Assembly: GCA_015056175.1 (NCBI GenBank)
Contig: SVGT01000007.1
Coordinates: 1-64,000, forward strand
Direction of reading: 5' to 3'
DNA from: Clostridiales bacterium
Lineage (GTDB): Bacteria > Bacillota > Clostridia > Christensenellales > Aristaeellaceae
Length of the DNA: 64,000 nucleotides
A program made the position numbers and the translations under genes. The notes under the pieces are model-generated. The model ran no database searches and was not told the origin of the DNA. It worked only from the letters and a program-made list of their open reading frames with translations. Positions within the stretch are counted from its first letter, which is position 1, and every line of letters starts with the position of its first letter. Below, one piece after another: positions 31,464-40,080 of the stretch.

Positions 31464-33188
31464 TTATTCTTCCTCGCAGGCGGCCTTGCGGCTGTTGATC
31501 CGGTGGATCACCTCGGGCGGGAACTTGGGCTTACGGTCAAAGGTGTACAGACCGTTCTGCTCCTGCTCCACGTCGGTGAGCTGGGTGTAGCAGAAGGCAA
31601 AGTGATCGGGATTATCCAGCAGCACATCCGTCAACCCCTTGTAGCGCGCCAGGAATTCTTCCCGGTTCTTCACGCGCTCGCCGTAGCCCCAGCCGTCCTT
31701 GTCCGTATCGCTCCACCAGATGCCGCCGTATTCGCTGACGAACACCGGCTTCTTGCCATCGTAATGCTGGCGCTTGCTGAAATTATCGTAAATCGGCTTG
31801 GTGCCGGCGCCCAGGCGCTCCTTGTAGGTGACGGGGTTTTGATCGTAATCATGTACGTCAAAGATATCCGTTTCCACGTGGAAGTTGCCGCTGGTATCGA
31901 TGCAGGGACGGGTCTTGTCAAACAGCTTGGTGATTCGGTAGATCATGCGCAGGTTATCGTCATACTGCTGATGGCCTTCCACATCCCAGGTCTCGTTAAA
32001 GGGGCACCAGCCGATGATGCAGGGCGCGCTGTAATCCCGCTCCAGCTCCACCAGCCAGTCGTTGAGGAAATCGGCCAGAGCGTATTCCTTGCTGGTATCC
32101 AGGCCCCAGTTGGCCATTTCGCCCCAGCACAGGTAGCCCAGATGATCCGCATGGTACAGGAAGCGGGGCTCAAACACCTTTTCGTGGAGACGGGCGCCGT
32201 TAAAGCCCATGGCCTGAGACATGATGATGTCATTCTTCAGTGCTTCATCGGTGGGTGCGGTATACACACCGTCGGGATAGAAGCCCTGGTCCAGCACCAG
32301 GCGCTGGAACACCGGCTTATCGTTGATAAAGAAGCGGCGGCCTTCAAACCGGAGGGAACGCAGGCCAAAATAGCTCTGCATCTCGTCCACCGTTTCACCG
32401 TTTTTCTTCAGGGTCAATTGCAGATCATACAGTTTGGGCTCTCCCACATTCCAGGGATGGCTTTCGGAAAGCTTCACCGTGGTTTCCGCAACGCCACCAA
32501 AGGCATGCGCAGCACCGTCGCCCATGGGCTTTCCCTCAAAGGAGGCTGCGATCTCCACGTCGCAATCTTCGCTTGCTATCACCTTCACCGTCACGGCGCA
32601 ATCCGCATAATGCGGGGTAATAAGCACCTTTTCAATGTGGCACGCATCCACCCATTCCAGCCACACGGTCTGCCAGATGCCGGTGGTGCGGGTATAGTCG
32701 CAGTCGTGGGATTCGTACCGCTTGCTCTGCTTGCCGCTGGGCTGATGGGGAGAGCGGGTATCATCCTGGGCGCGGAGCACCACGGTGTTTTCGTCCGCCT
32801 TGAGGGCATCGGTAATGTCAAAGGAGAAGGGCACATAGCCGCCCTTGTGCTGACCCATTTCCTGACCGTTTACCCACACGGTCGCCAGATAATCCACCGC
32901 GCCGAAATGGAGGATCACCCGCTTGCCGCAGGCTTCCTCGGGCAGAGTGAAGCTGCGCTTATACCATACCGCCGGCATGAAATCCCTGTTGCCGACGCCG
33001 GACAGCTTGCTTTCCGGGCAGAAGGGCACCAGAATGGTGCCATCCAGCTTTTCCTTGGTCACAAGGCCGCGGCTCATGCCGCTGTTGCCCATATCCATTT
33101 CAAATTCCCATACGCCGTTCAGGTTCATCCAGCCCTCGCGCACAAACTGCGGACGGGGGTATTCGGGACGCGGCATCACTTGATTCAT
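31464..33188 (-). CDS. Glycoside hydrolase family 2 enzyme
   Basis: The start at 33188 follows TTGGAGG; the track ORF extends 84 codons through the promoter. The 574-residue protein has a jelly-roll sugar-binding domain (VWYKRSFTLPEE, HFGAVDYLATVWVNGQ), an Ig-like domain, and a TIM barrel with acid/base CPFNETWD (E399) and nucleophile FVSEYGG (E486). It lacks a signal peptide, so it acts on imported oligosaccharides. It is shorter than classical LacZ and could be a beta-galactosidase, glucuronidase or mannosidase; the sequence does not decide. Confidence 0.92.
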   Translation of the reverse strand: MNQVMPRPEYPRPQFVREGWMNLNGVWEFEMDMGNSGMSRGLVTKEKLDGTILVPFCPESKLSGVGNRDFMPAVWYKRSFTLPEEACGKRVILHFGAVDYLATVWVNGQEMGQHKGGYVPFSFDITDALKADENTVVLRAQDDTRSPHQPSGKQSKRYESHDCDYTRTTGIWQTVWLEWVDACHIEKVLITPHYADCAVTVKVIASEDCDVEIAASFEGKPMGDGAAHAFGGVAETTVKLSESHPWNVGEPKLYDLQLTLKKNGETVDEMQSYFGLRSLRFEGRRFFINDKPVFQRLVLDQGFYPDGVYTAPTDEALKNDIIMSQAMGFNGARLHEKVFEPRFLYHADHLGYLCWGEMANWGLDTSKEYALADFLNDWLVELERDYSAPCIIGWCPFNETWDVEGHQQYDDNLRMIYRITKLFDKTRPCIDTSGNFHVETDIFDVHDYDQNPVTYKERLGAGTKPIYDNFSKRQHYDGKKPVFVSEYGGIWWSDTDKDGWGYGERVKNREEFLARYKGLTDVLLDNPDHFAFCYTQLTDVEQEQNGLYTFDRKPKFPPEVIHRINSRKAACEEE

Positions 33189-33240
33189 GCTGTTTACCTC
33201 CAAACAATATGTATCCGGATCATTGTTTTGCGTTGGATTT

Positions 33241-33269
33241 ATTATATCATGAAAAAATGATTTTTCAAA
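33241..33269 (-). promoter_or_regulatory. Promoter of the GH2 gene
   Basis: On the minus strand TTTGAA, a 17-bp spacer and TATAAT, about 55 bp from the start. Confidence 0.65.
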
Positions 33270-33286
33270 GCCCTGGAGCCCATGTG

Positions 33287-33297
33287 TCACAATGTGA
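33287..33297. promoter_or_regulatory. Perfect palindrome TCACA-A-TGTGA in the GH2/purE intergenic region
   Basis: An 11-bp palindrome just upstream of the GH2 promoter, overlapping a plus-strand TATAAT (33298-33303) that has no clear -35 box. It may be an operator for a sugar regulator. No gene is supported between 33189 and 33741; the rest holds the purine promoter and riboswitch. Confidence 0.4.
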
Positions 33298-33548
33298 TAT
33301 AATGATACGATGCCGTTTCCGGCAGTCTTGCGCAGCGGAGAACACATTTTCCCCGCGGCGTCCATCCGGCGAACGATCGCCCATGTGCTTGCGGGCTTTC
33401 CATCCTGGCGATCCTTCTGTTTTCGTAAACAAAAAGTCATTCTATGCCTTATAAAACAACTGTTTTTGTCACAGCCGGAAGTTCTTTCGAGTAAATGGCA
33501 AGAAACCGAACATTTAAATACATCCCATCAAAATTGTTTGCTTTTACA

Positions 33549-33577
33549 TTGACTTTATATCCTCTTCATGGTACAAT
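33549..33577 (+). promoter_or_regulatory. Promoter of the purine operon
   Basis: TTGACT (33549-33554), a 17-bp spacer and TACAAT (33572-33577), about 20 bp before the riboswitch. Confidence 0.8.
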
Positions 33578-33596
33578 TTGTGTGTTAAGCGAATAT

Positions 33597-33686
33597 CGTT
33601 CTCTGCGACTGACGGAAGTAACGTGGGTAACCACGGGGAAACAGAGGGCGTACACGGGATGCCCCATTTCGCCGACCGTCTGGGCG
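33597..33686 (+). promoter_or_regulatory. ZTP (pfl) riboswitch
   Basis: The aptamer shows P1 (CGTTCTCTG / CAGAGGGCG), the GACTGACGG internal loop, the P2 hairpin ACGTGGG-TAA-CCACGGGGA, and the separate 3' domain CCGACCGTCTGGGC. These match the pfl/ZTP motif. It senses ZMP/ZTP, which build up when 10-formyl-THF is short, and should switch on the operon that follows. Confidence 0.92.
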
Positions 33687-33723
33687 CACATACTCGAATC
33701 GGAGTAAGTGTACCCTTTTTTGA
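33682..33723 (+). terminator. ZTP riboswitch terminator
   Basis: The stem starts inside the aptamer's 3' CTGGGC: GGGCGCACATACTC pairs with GAGTAAGTGTACCC (two mismatches, one G-T), followed by TTTTTT. Ligand binding would block its left arm. Confidence 0.8.
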
Positions 33724-33741
33724 TTTTTTGAAGGAGGCACC

Positions 33742-34233
33742 ATGAAAAAAGTTGGTATCATCATGGGCAGCGACAGCGATCTGCCCATCATCCGCAAGGC
33801 TACGGACATGCTGTCCCTGCTGGAGATCCCTTTTGAAGTACATGTTTACTCTGCTCACCGCACGCCTGATGAGGCCAGGGATTTTGCCCGCAGCGCCCGC
33901 GATAACGGCTTTGGCGTGCTGATTGCCGCCGCCGGCATGGCCGCCCATCTGGCCGGCGCCGTGGCTGCCAATACCACCTTGCCCGTCATCGGCATTCCCT
34001 GCAAGAGCAGCGTGCTGGACGGCATGGACGCACTGCTTTCCACCGTGATGATGCCCAGCGGCATCCCGGTTGCCACCGTGGCCATCAACGGCGGCCAGAA
34101 CGCCGCCCTGCTCGCTGCCCAGATCCTGGCTCTGTCCGACGATGCACTTGCTGCCCGTCTTGACAAAAAGCGCCGGGACGATGCGGAAAACGTGCTCAAA
34201 AAGGACGCCGCTGTTTCCGCCGAATTCCAATAA
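33742..34233 (+). CDS. purE: N5-CAIR mutase PurE (class I)
   Basis: The 163-residue protein has the class I PurE pattern: [19 protein letters not shown] and [10 protein letters not shown]. It rearranges N5-CAIR to CAIR in purine synthesis. AAGGAGG precedes ATG. It is the first gene after the ZTP riboswitch. Class I PurE normally needs PurK to make N5-CAIR, and no purK is in this window. Confidence 0.96.
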   Translation: MKKVGIIMGSDSDLPIIRKATDMLSLLEIPFEVHVYSAHRTPDEARDFARSARDNGFGVLIAAAGMAAHLAGAVAANTTLPVIGIPCKSSVLDGMDALLSTVMMPSGIPVATVAINGGQNAALLAAQILALSDDALAARLDKKRRDDAENVLKKDAAVSAEFQ

Positions 34234-34262
34234 TCCATTTGCACAAACGAGGAGACACAGCC

Positions 34263-34976
34263 ATGGAAAAACGGGACCTGCTCTATGACGGTACCGCCAA
34301 GCGCATTTATACCACGGACGACGAGCACGTACTCCTGGTCAGCTACAAGGATATTGCCACCGACTTTTTCGGCCTGAAGATGAGCACCATTCCCGGCAAG
34401 GGCGCCATCTGCAACAGGGTCAGCAATCATCTGATGACTGTGCTGGAAAATGCGGGCATCGCCACCCACTTCCTGTCCGAAAGCAGCGAAACGGACTGCC
34501 TGGTGCGCAGGGTGAAGATCATCCCCCTGGCCGTCATCGTGCGCAACATTTCCGCAGGCGCCTTCGCCAAGCGCTACGGCGTGGAAGAGGGCATCGTGTT
34601 TGATGAACCCACCATCGAATTTTACCTGAAAAACGATATGCTGGGCGATCCGCTCATCAACACCTATCACGCAGTGGCGCTGAAGATCGAAAGCCGGGAG
34701 CGCATTGAGGAAATGAAGGCGCTGGCCTTCCGCATCAACGAGATCCTCAAGGCATACTTCCAGTCCGTCCGCATCCACCTGGTGGATTTCCGCATGGAGT
34801 TTGGCCTGACGGAGGACGGCACGCTGGTACTGGCGGATGAGATCTCTCCCGACACCTGCCGCCTGTGGGATATCGATACCCACTTCCGTCTGGACAAGGA
34901 CCGCTTCCGTCTGGATATGGAGCAGATGGACGCCGGCTATCACGAAATCCTGCGCCGCCTGCTTGGCAACGCATAA
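34263..34976 (+). CDS. purC: SAICAR synthetase PurC
   Basis: The 237-residue protein starts at 34263 behind GAGGAG. It begins [13 protein letters not shown] and has the conserved [22 protein letters not shown] and [11 protein letters not shown] segments of PurC. It joins aspartate to CAIR using ATP. It lies 29 bp after purE. The length is typical. Confidence 0.97.
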   Translation: MEKRDLLYDGTAKRIYTTDDEHVLLVSYKDIATDFFGLKMSTIPGKGAICNRVSNHLMTVLENAGIATHFLSESSETDCLVRRVKIIPLAVIVRNISAGAFAKRYGVEEGIVFDEPTIEFYLKNDMLGDPLINTYHAVALKIESRERIEEMKALAFRINEILKAYFQSVRIHLVDFRMEFGLTEDGTLVLADEISPDTCRLWDIDTHFRLDKDRFRLDMEQMDAGYHEILRRLLGNA

Positions 34977-35000
34977 CACACATTAGAATCGGAGGAATAT

Positions 35001-36425
35001 ATGGGTGGTTTTTTTGGTGCCGCGCTGAAGCGCGACGCGATCTACGACGTATTTTTCGGTACCGACTACCACTCCCACCTGGCCCCCCGCCGGGGCGGCA
35101 TGGCTGCATACGACGAAAAAATCGGCCTGCAGCGGGAGATCCACAATATCAGTAACTCCCCTTTCCGCACCAAGTTTGAACACATTTTTGACGAGATGAA
35201 GGGCTGCTCCGCCATCGGCTGCATCAGCGATACCGATCCCCAGCCCCTGCTCATCCGCTCCAACCTGGGCACGTATGCCCTGTGCACCACCGGCCTCATC
35301 AACAACGCCGAGCAGCTGATCAGCCAGTACCTGTCCTTCAGCGGCGGTCATTTTGACGCCATGCAGGGCGGCAGAGTCAACACCACCGAGCTGGTCGCCG
35401 CCATGATCAACCAGAAGAGCAGCTTCTCCGAGGGCATCCGCTTTGCCCAGCAGGTGATCAAGGGCACCTGCTCCATCCTGATCCTCAAGGACGACGGTCA
35501 CCTGATCGCCGCCCGCGACAAAGTAGGCCGTCTGCCCGTGCTGCTGGGAAAGGGCGAGGACGGCTACTGCGTATCCTTTGAATCCCACGCCTACCAGAAG
35601 CTGGATTATGCAGACGAACGGGAACTGGGCCCGGGCGAGATCGTGGAGATCACGCCGGATGAAGTGATCCAGCTTTCCCCTCCCGGCGAAAAAATGCGCA
35701 TCTGCTCCTTCCTGTGGACCTATTACGGCTATTCCACCGCCCGCTACGAGGGCGTGAACGTGGAAACCATGCGCTACCGCAACGGCGAGATCATGGCCAA
35801 GCAGGACGAACTGAACGGTTCCAACAAGGACGTGGATTATGTGGGCGGCGTGCCCGATTCCGGTACGCCCCACGCCATCGGCTACGCCAACAAGAGCCAC
35901 ATCCCCTTCGCCCGCCCCTTCATCAAGTACACGCCCACCTGGCCCCGCTCCTTTACCTCCACCAGGCAAAGCCAGCGCAACCAGATCGCCAAGATGAAGC
36001 AGATTGCCGTTCCCGATCTGATCCAGGACAAAAACCTCCTGTTTGTGGACGATTCCATCGTCCGCGGCACGCAGCTGCAGGAAACGGTGGAATTCCTCTA
36101 TGAAAACGGCGCCAAGGCCGTGCACATGCGCTCTGCCTGCCCGCCTATCATGTACGGCTGCAAATACCTCAACTTTTCCCGCTCCACCGGCGATATGGAA
36201 TTGATCACCCGCCGCACCATCCTGGAATTGGAGGGCGAGGAAGGTCTCAACCACATCGACGAATACAGCGATTCCTCCACCGAGCGCGGACAAAACCTGC
36301 GCCGCGCCATCTGCGAAAAGTTCCATTTTGCATCGCTTGAATTCCAGTCCCTGGAAGGTCTGGTGGAAGCGATCGGCCTTCCCAAATGCAAACTTTGTAC
36401 CTACTGCCTTGACGGCGAGGAATAA
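35001..36425 (+). CDS. purF: Amidophosphoribosyltransferase PurF homologue lacking the N-terminal catalytic Cys
   Basis: The 474-residue protein has PurF architecture: an Ntn-type glutaminase domain (FFGTDYHSHLAPRRGGM...) and a phosphoribosyltransferase domain with the PRPP loop LLFVDDSIVRGTQ and GVPDSGTPHAIGYA. It begins MGGFFG where canonical PurF, once processed, begins with nucleophilic Cys (MCGI). The ATG is fixed by GGAGG 8 bases upstream, so the Cys is not hidden upstream. A C-terminal cysteine cluster (CKLCTYC) could hold an Fe-S centre. It may use ammonia or another glutaminase partner. No other PurF gene is in the window. Confidence 0.88.
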   Translation: MGGFFGAALKRDAIYDVFFGTDYHSHLAPRRGGMAAYDEKIGLQREIHNISNSPFRTKFEHIFDEMKGCSAIGCISDTDPQPLLIRSNLGTYALCTTGLINNAEQLISQYLSFSGGHFDAMQGGRVNTTELVAAMINQKSSFSEGIRFAQQVIKGTCSILILKDDGHLIAARDKVGRLPVLLGKGEDGYCVSFESHAYQKLDYADERELGPGEIVEITPDEVIQLSPPGEKMRICSFLWTYYGYSTARYEGVNVETMRYRNGEIMAKQDELNGSNKDVDYVGGVPDSGTPHAIGYANKSHIPFARPFIKYTPTWPRSFTSTRQSQRNQIAKMKQIAVPDLIQDKNLLFVDDSIVRGTQLQETVEFLYENGAKAVHMRSACPPIMYGCKYLNFSRSTGDMELITRRTILELEGEEGLNHIDEYSDSSTERGQNLRRAICEKFHFASLEFQSLEGLVEAIGLPKCKLCTYCLDGEE

Positions 36426-36458
36426 CCCAACGTCTGACGCAAGAAAGGAAAGAGAACC

Positions 36459-37505
36459 ATGCACAACAATTCCCGTTCCGAGAGCTACGCCGCGGCAGGC
36501 GTGGATATCACCGCCGGCTACAAGGCCGTGGAGCTGATGAAGAAGCACATCGCCCGTACCCGCAACGAAGGCTGCCTGGATGACGTAGGCGGCTTTGGCG
36601 GCTGCTTTGGCCTGCCCGTACAGGGCATGGAAGAGCCCGTTCTGGTTTCCGGCACCGACGGCTGCGGCACCAAGGTGAAGCTGGCCATTCTCATGGACAA
36701 GCACGATACCATCGGCATCGACGCCGTGGCCATGTGCGTCAATGACATCATTTGCTGCGGCGCCAGGCCCCTGTTCTTCCTGGATTACATCGCCTGCGGC
36801 AAGAACGTGCCCGAAAAGATCGCCCAGATCGTTTCCGGCGTGGCCGAAGGCTGCGTGCAGAGCGGCGCTGCCCTGATCGGCGGCGAAACGGCGGAGCATC
36901 CCGGCCTGATGCCCGTGGAGGATTATGACCTGGCCGGCTTTGCCGTGGGTCTTGTGGACAAAAAGAAGATCATCGACAACAAGCGCATGCAGGCAGGCGA
37001 CGCAGTCATCGCCCTGGCCTCCACCGGCATCCATTCCAACGGCTTCTCCCTGTGCCGCAAGGTGTTTGATATCGATCAGAACCCTCCGTCCCTCTACGTT
37101 CCCCGCGAGGAGCTTCAGGGCAAAACGGTGGCCGAAGCGCTGCTGACCCCCACCCGCATTTATGTAAAGAGCATCCTGGCGCTGCTGAAAGAGGTGGATG
37201 TGAAGGGCATCTCCCACATCACCGGCGGCGGCTTCTATGAAAACATCCCGCGCTCCATTCCCGACGGGCTGGGCGCAAAGATCGATAAGAGCGCCGTCCG
37301 GGTGCTGCCCATCTTCGACCTGATCATGAAGGAAGGCAACATTCCCGAGCGCGATATGTACAACACCTACAACATGGGTGTGGGCATGAGCGTGGTGGTT
37401 CCTGCAGCCGAAGTGGAAACGGCGCTCAAGATCCTCCGCGACAACGGCGAAGATGCTTATGTGATCGGCGAAATCATCGCCTCCGACGAAAAGGTGATCC
37501 TGTGA
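36459..37505 (+). CDS. purM: AIR synthetase PurM
   Basis: The 348-residue protein carries the PurM pattern: SYAAAGVDITAGYKAVELMK, SGTDGCGTKVKLA, AMCVNDIICCGARPLFFLDY and ISHITGGGFYENIPR. It closes the imidazole ring by converting FGAM to AIR with ATP. AAGGAAAG precedes ATG. Its stop overlaps the purN start (TGATG). Confidence 0.97.
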   Translation: MHNNSRSESYAAAGVDITAGYKAVELMKKHIARTRNEGCLDDVGGFGGCFGLPVQGMEEPVLVSGTDGCGTKVKLAILMDKHDTIGIDAVAMCVNDIICCGARPLFFLDYIACGKNVPEKIAQIVSGVAEGCVQSGAALIGGETAEHPGLMPVEDYDLAGFAVGLVDKKKIIDNKRMQAGDAVIALASTGIHSNGFSLCRKVFDIDQNPPSLYVPREELQGKTVAEALLTPTRIYVKSILALLKEVDVKGISHITGGGFYENIPRSIPDGLGAKIDKSAVRVLPIFDLIMKEGNIPERDMYNTYNMGVGMSVVVPAAEVETALKILRDNGEDAYVIGEIIASDEKVIL

Positions 37506-38140
37506 TGAAAAACACCCGTATTGCCGTGCTGGTTTCCGGCGGCGGCACCAATCTGCAGGCGCTGATTGACGCGCAGCAGCGCGGCGAGCTTGGCGGCGGT
37601 GTGATCGCAGCCGTCATCTCCACCAAGGAAGGCGCCTATGCGCTGGAGCGGGCCGCCAAGGCCGGCATCCCGGGCTATGTTTTGCCCCGCAAAAGCTATG
37701 ACAGCAATCAGAGCATGACCGTCGCCATGGTGGAAAAGCTCCGTGAACTGGACATCCAGCTGGTGGTGCTGGCAGGCTGCATGGTGATCTTTACGGAAGA
37801 GCTCACCTCCGCCTACCCCAACGCCATCATGAACGTGCATCCCGCCCTCATCCCCGTCTTCTGCGGCAAGGGCTTCTACGGCCTCCATGTGCACGAAGCC
37901 GCCCTGGCCTACGGCGTCAAGCTTTCCGGCGCTACCGTCCACTTTGTCAGTCCCGAATGCGACGGCGGCCCCATCATCGCCCAAAAGGCTGTGCCCGTGC
38001 TGGAAAACGATACCCCCGAAACGTTGCAAAAGCGCATCATGGAGGAAGCGGAATGGATTTTGCTGCCCCATGCCGTCAAGCTGTTCTGTGAAGGCCGCCT
38101 GTCCGTAAACGGCCGCATCGTGAGCATTAAGGAGAATTGA
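37505..38140 (+). CDS. purN: GAR transformylase PurN
   Basis: The ATG at 37505 overlaps the purM stop. The 211-residue protein has VLVSGGGTNLQALID, MNVHPALIPVFCGKGFYG and GATVHFVSPECDGGPII with the catalytic Asn-His-Asp set. It uses 10-formyl-THF to formylate GAR. This links it to fhs at the operon's end and to the ZTP riboswitch. Confidence 0.97.
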   Translation: MKNTRIAVLVSGGGTNLQALIDAQQRGELGGGVIAAVISTKEGAYALERAAKAGIPGYVLPRKSYDSNQSMTVAMVEKLRELDIQLVVLAGCMVIFTEELTSAYPNAIMNVHPALIPVFCGKGFYGLHVHEAALAYGVKLSGATVHFVSPECDGGPIIAQKAVPVLENDTPETLQKRIMEEAEWILLPHAVKLFCEGRLSVNGRIVSIKEN

Positions 38141-38142
38141 TC

Positions 38143-38856
38143 ATGAACGTGTACGAAGTGAAAACCATGCAGGAGCGCCTTGAAAACAACACCTATCCCG
38201 GCCGCGGCATTGTGCTGGGCGTCAGCGAAAACGGCAAATACGCCGTGTGCGCCTACTTCATCATGGGCCGCAGTGTAAACAGCCGCAACCGTGTGTTTGT
38301 GGGCGAGCCGGACGGCATCCGCACCCAGGCGCACGATCCCTCCCTGATGGTGGATCCCCACCTGATCATCTACCATCCCGTGCGCGAATGCGGCTGCGGC
38401 CTCATCGTGACCAACGGCGACCAGACCGACACCATCTGGGAAGCCCTCTCCCGCGGCGAAAGCTGGGAAAGCGCCCTGCGCACCCGTCAGTTTGAAGACG
38501 ACAAGCCCAACTGGACGCCCCGCATTTCCGGCCTACAAAGCAGGGACGGCAGCTACAAGATGTCCATCCTCAAGGCCGCCGATGCAGAAGGCACCGCCTG
38601 CGCCCGCTTCTTCTATGAATACCCCGCCATCCCGGGTCTGGGCCACTTCCTGCACACCTATGTGTGCGACGGCAATCCCGTCATCCCCACCTTCCAGGGC
38701 GAGCCTGAGCGGGTGAAGATTCCCGACTGCATCGATGCTTTCACCGATAACCTGTGGGAAAGCCTCAATGAAGACAACAAGATTTCCCTGTACGTCCGCT
38801 ATACCGAGATCGAAACCGGCAACTGCGAAGAACGCATGATCAACAAGCACGAATAA
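38143..38856 (+). CDS. purO: IMP cyclohydrolase, PurO type
   Basis: The ATG at 38143 has AAGGAG 8 bases upstream; the track start is 2 codons early. The 237-residue protein matches the archaeal-type IMP cyclohydrolase family: NTYPGRGIVLGVSENGKYAVCAYFIMGRS at the start, later DPHLIIYHPVRECG and GLGHFLHTYVCDG. It closes the second purine ring, FAICAR to IMP. In most bacteria this activity is the N-terminal half of bifunctional PurH. Here it is separate and sits next to a lone AICAR transformylase. Confidence 0.88.
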   Translation: MNVYEVKTMQERLENNTYPGRGIVLGVSENGKYAVCAYFIMGRSVNSRNRVFVGEPDGIRTQAHDPSLMVDPHLIIYHPVRECGCGLIVTNGDQTDTIWEALSRGESWESALRTRQFEDDKPNWTPRISGLQSRDGSYKMSILKAADAEGTACARFFYEYPAIPGLGHFLHTYVCDGNPVIPTFQGEPERVKIPDCIDAFTDNLWESLNEDNKISLYVRYTEIETGNCEERMINKHE

Positions 38857-38877
38857 TCAAGCGAAGGAGTGTCCGTC

Positions 38878-40062
38878 ATGAAAGAGTTTGAACTGAAATA
38901 CGGCTGTAACCCCAACCAGAAGCCCGCCAAGATCTACATGCACGACGGCAGCGAACTGCCCATCGAAATCCTCAGCGGCCGTCCCGGCTACATCAACTTT
39001 CTGGACGCCTTCAACTCCTGGCAGCTGGTCAAGGAACTGAAGGAAGCGCTGGGGCTTCCCGCCGTCACCTCCTTCAAGCACGTGTCCCCCACCTCTGCCG
39101 CCGTGGGTCTGCCCCTTTCCGATAAGCTGAAGAAGGCCTGCTTTGTGGACGATATCGAGGGTCTGGACGAAAGCCCCCTGGCCTGCGCCTATGCCCGCGC
39201 CCGCGGCACCGACCGCATGTGCTCCTTCGGCGACTGGGTGGCCCTTTCCGACGTGTGCGACGTGACCACCGCCAAGCTCATCAAGCGCGAAGTGAGCGAC
39301 GGCATCATCGCCCCCGGCTATGAGCCCGAAGCGCTGGAGATCCTCAAAACCAAGCGCAAGGGCAATTACAACATCGTCAAGATCGATCCCAACTACGTGC
39401 CCGCCCAGCAGGAACACAAGCAGGTGTTCGGCATCACCTTCGAGCAGGGCCGCAACAATTTTGAGATCAACAAGGAACTGCTTTCCAACATCGTCACCGA
39501 GAACAAGGACATGCCCGAATCCGCTGTCCGCGATCTGATCATCTCCCTGATCACCCTGAAGTACACCCAGAGCAACTCCGTGTGCTACGCGGTGGACGGT
39601 CAGGCCATCGGCGTGGGCGCCGGCCAGCAGAGCCGCATCCACTGTACCCGTCTTGCCGGCACCAAGGCAGATACCTGGTTCCTGCGTCAGCATGACAAGG
39701 TGCTTGCCCTGCCCTTCCTGCCCACTCTGGGCCGTCCCGACCGCGATAACGTGATCGACGGCTATATCAACAAGAACGAAGAGGACGTGTGCGCAGACGG
39801 CGTGTGGCAGCAGTACTTTACCCGCCAGCCCGAACCCCTCACCGAGGAAGAGATCCGCGAATACCTGGCCACCATCGACAACGTGGCGCTGGGCTCCGAC
39901 GCCTTCTTCCCCTTCAGCGACAATATCGAACGCGCCCGCAAGAGCGGCGTGCGCTACGTGGCCGAGCCCGGCGGCTCCATCCGCGATGACGCCGTCATCG
40001 AATGCTGCAACAAGCACCATATGGCCATGGCCTTCACCGGCATGCGCCTGTTCCACCATTGA
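38878..40062 (+). CDS. purH: Free-standing AICAR transformylase (PurH C-terminal domain)
   Basis: The ATG at 38878 sits 8 bases after AAGGAG. The 394-residue protein is the AICARFT domain only: LKYGCNPNQKPAKIY at the start, the catalytic FKHVSPTSAAVG, RDLIISLITLKYTQSNSVCYAVDGQAIGVGAGQQSRIHC, and FPFSDNIERARKSGV. The cyclohydrolase half of PurH is absent and is replaced by the PurO-type gene just upstream. It formylates AICAR (ZMP), the very molecule sensed by the riboswitch. Confidence 0.95.
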   Translation: MKEFELKYGCNPNQKPAKIYMHDGSELPIEILSGRPGYINFLDAFNSWQLVKELKEALGLPAVTSFKHVSPTSAAVGLPLSDKLKKACFVDDIEGLDESPLACAYARARGTDRMCSFGDWVALSDVCDVTTAKLIKREVSDGIIAPGYEPEALEILKTKRKGNYNIVKIDPNYVPAQQEHKQVFGITFEQGRNNFEINKELLSNIVTENKDMPESAVRDLIISLITLKYTQSNSVCYAVDGQAIGVGAGQQSRIHCTRLAGTKADTWFLRQHDKVLALPFLPTLGRPDRDNVIDGYINKNEEDVCADGVWQQYFTRQPEPLTEEEIREYLATIDNVALGSDAFFPFSDNIERARKSGVRYVAEPGGSIRDDAVIECCNKHHMAMAFTGMRLFHH

Positions 40063-40080
40063 TCTTTGGAGGATAGTCCT

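Noticed and set aside
33310-33552. Plus-strand 80-codon ORF upstream of purE
   Set aside because: No ribosome site, no family resemblance, and it runs into the purine promoter.
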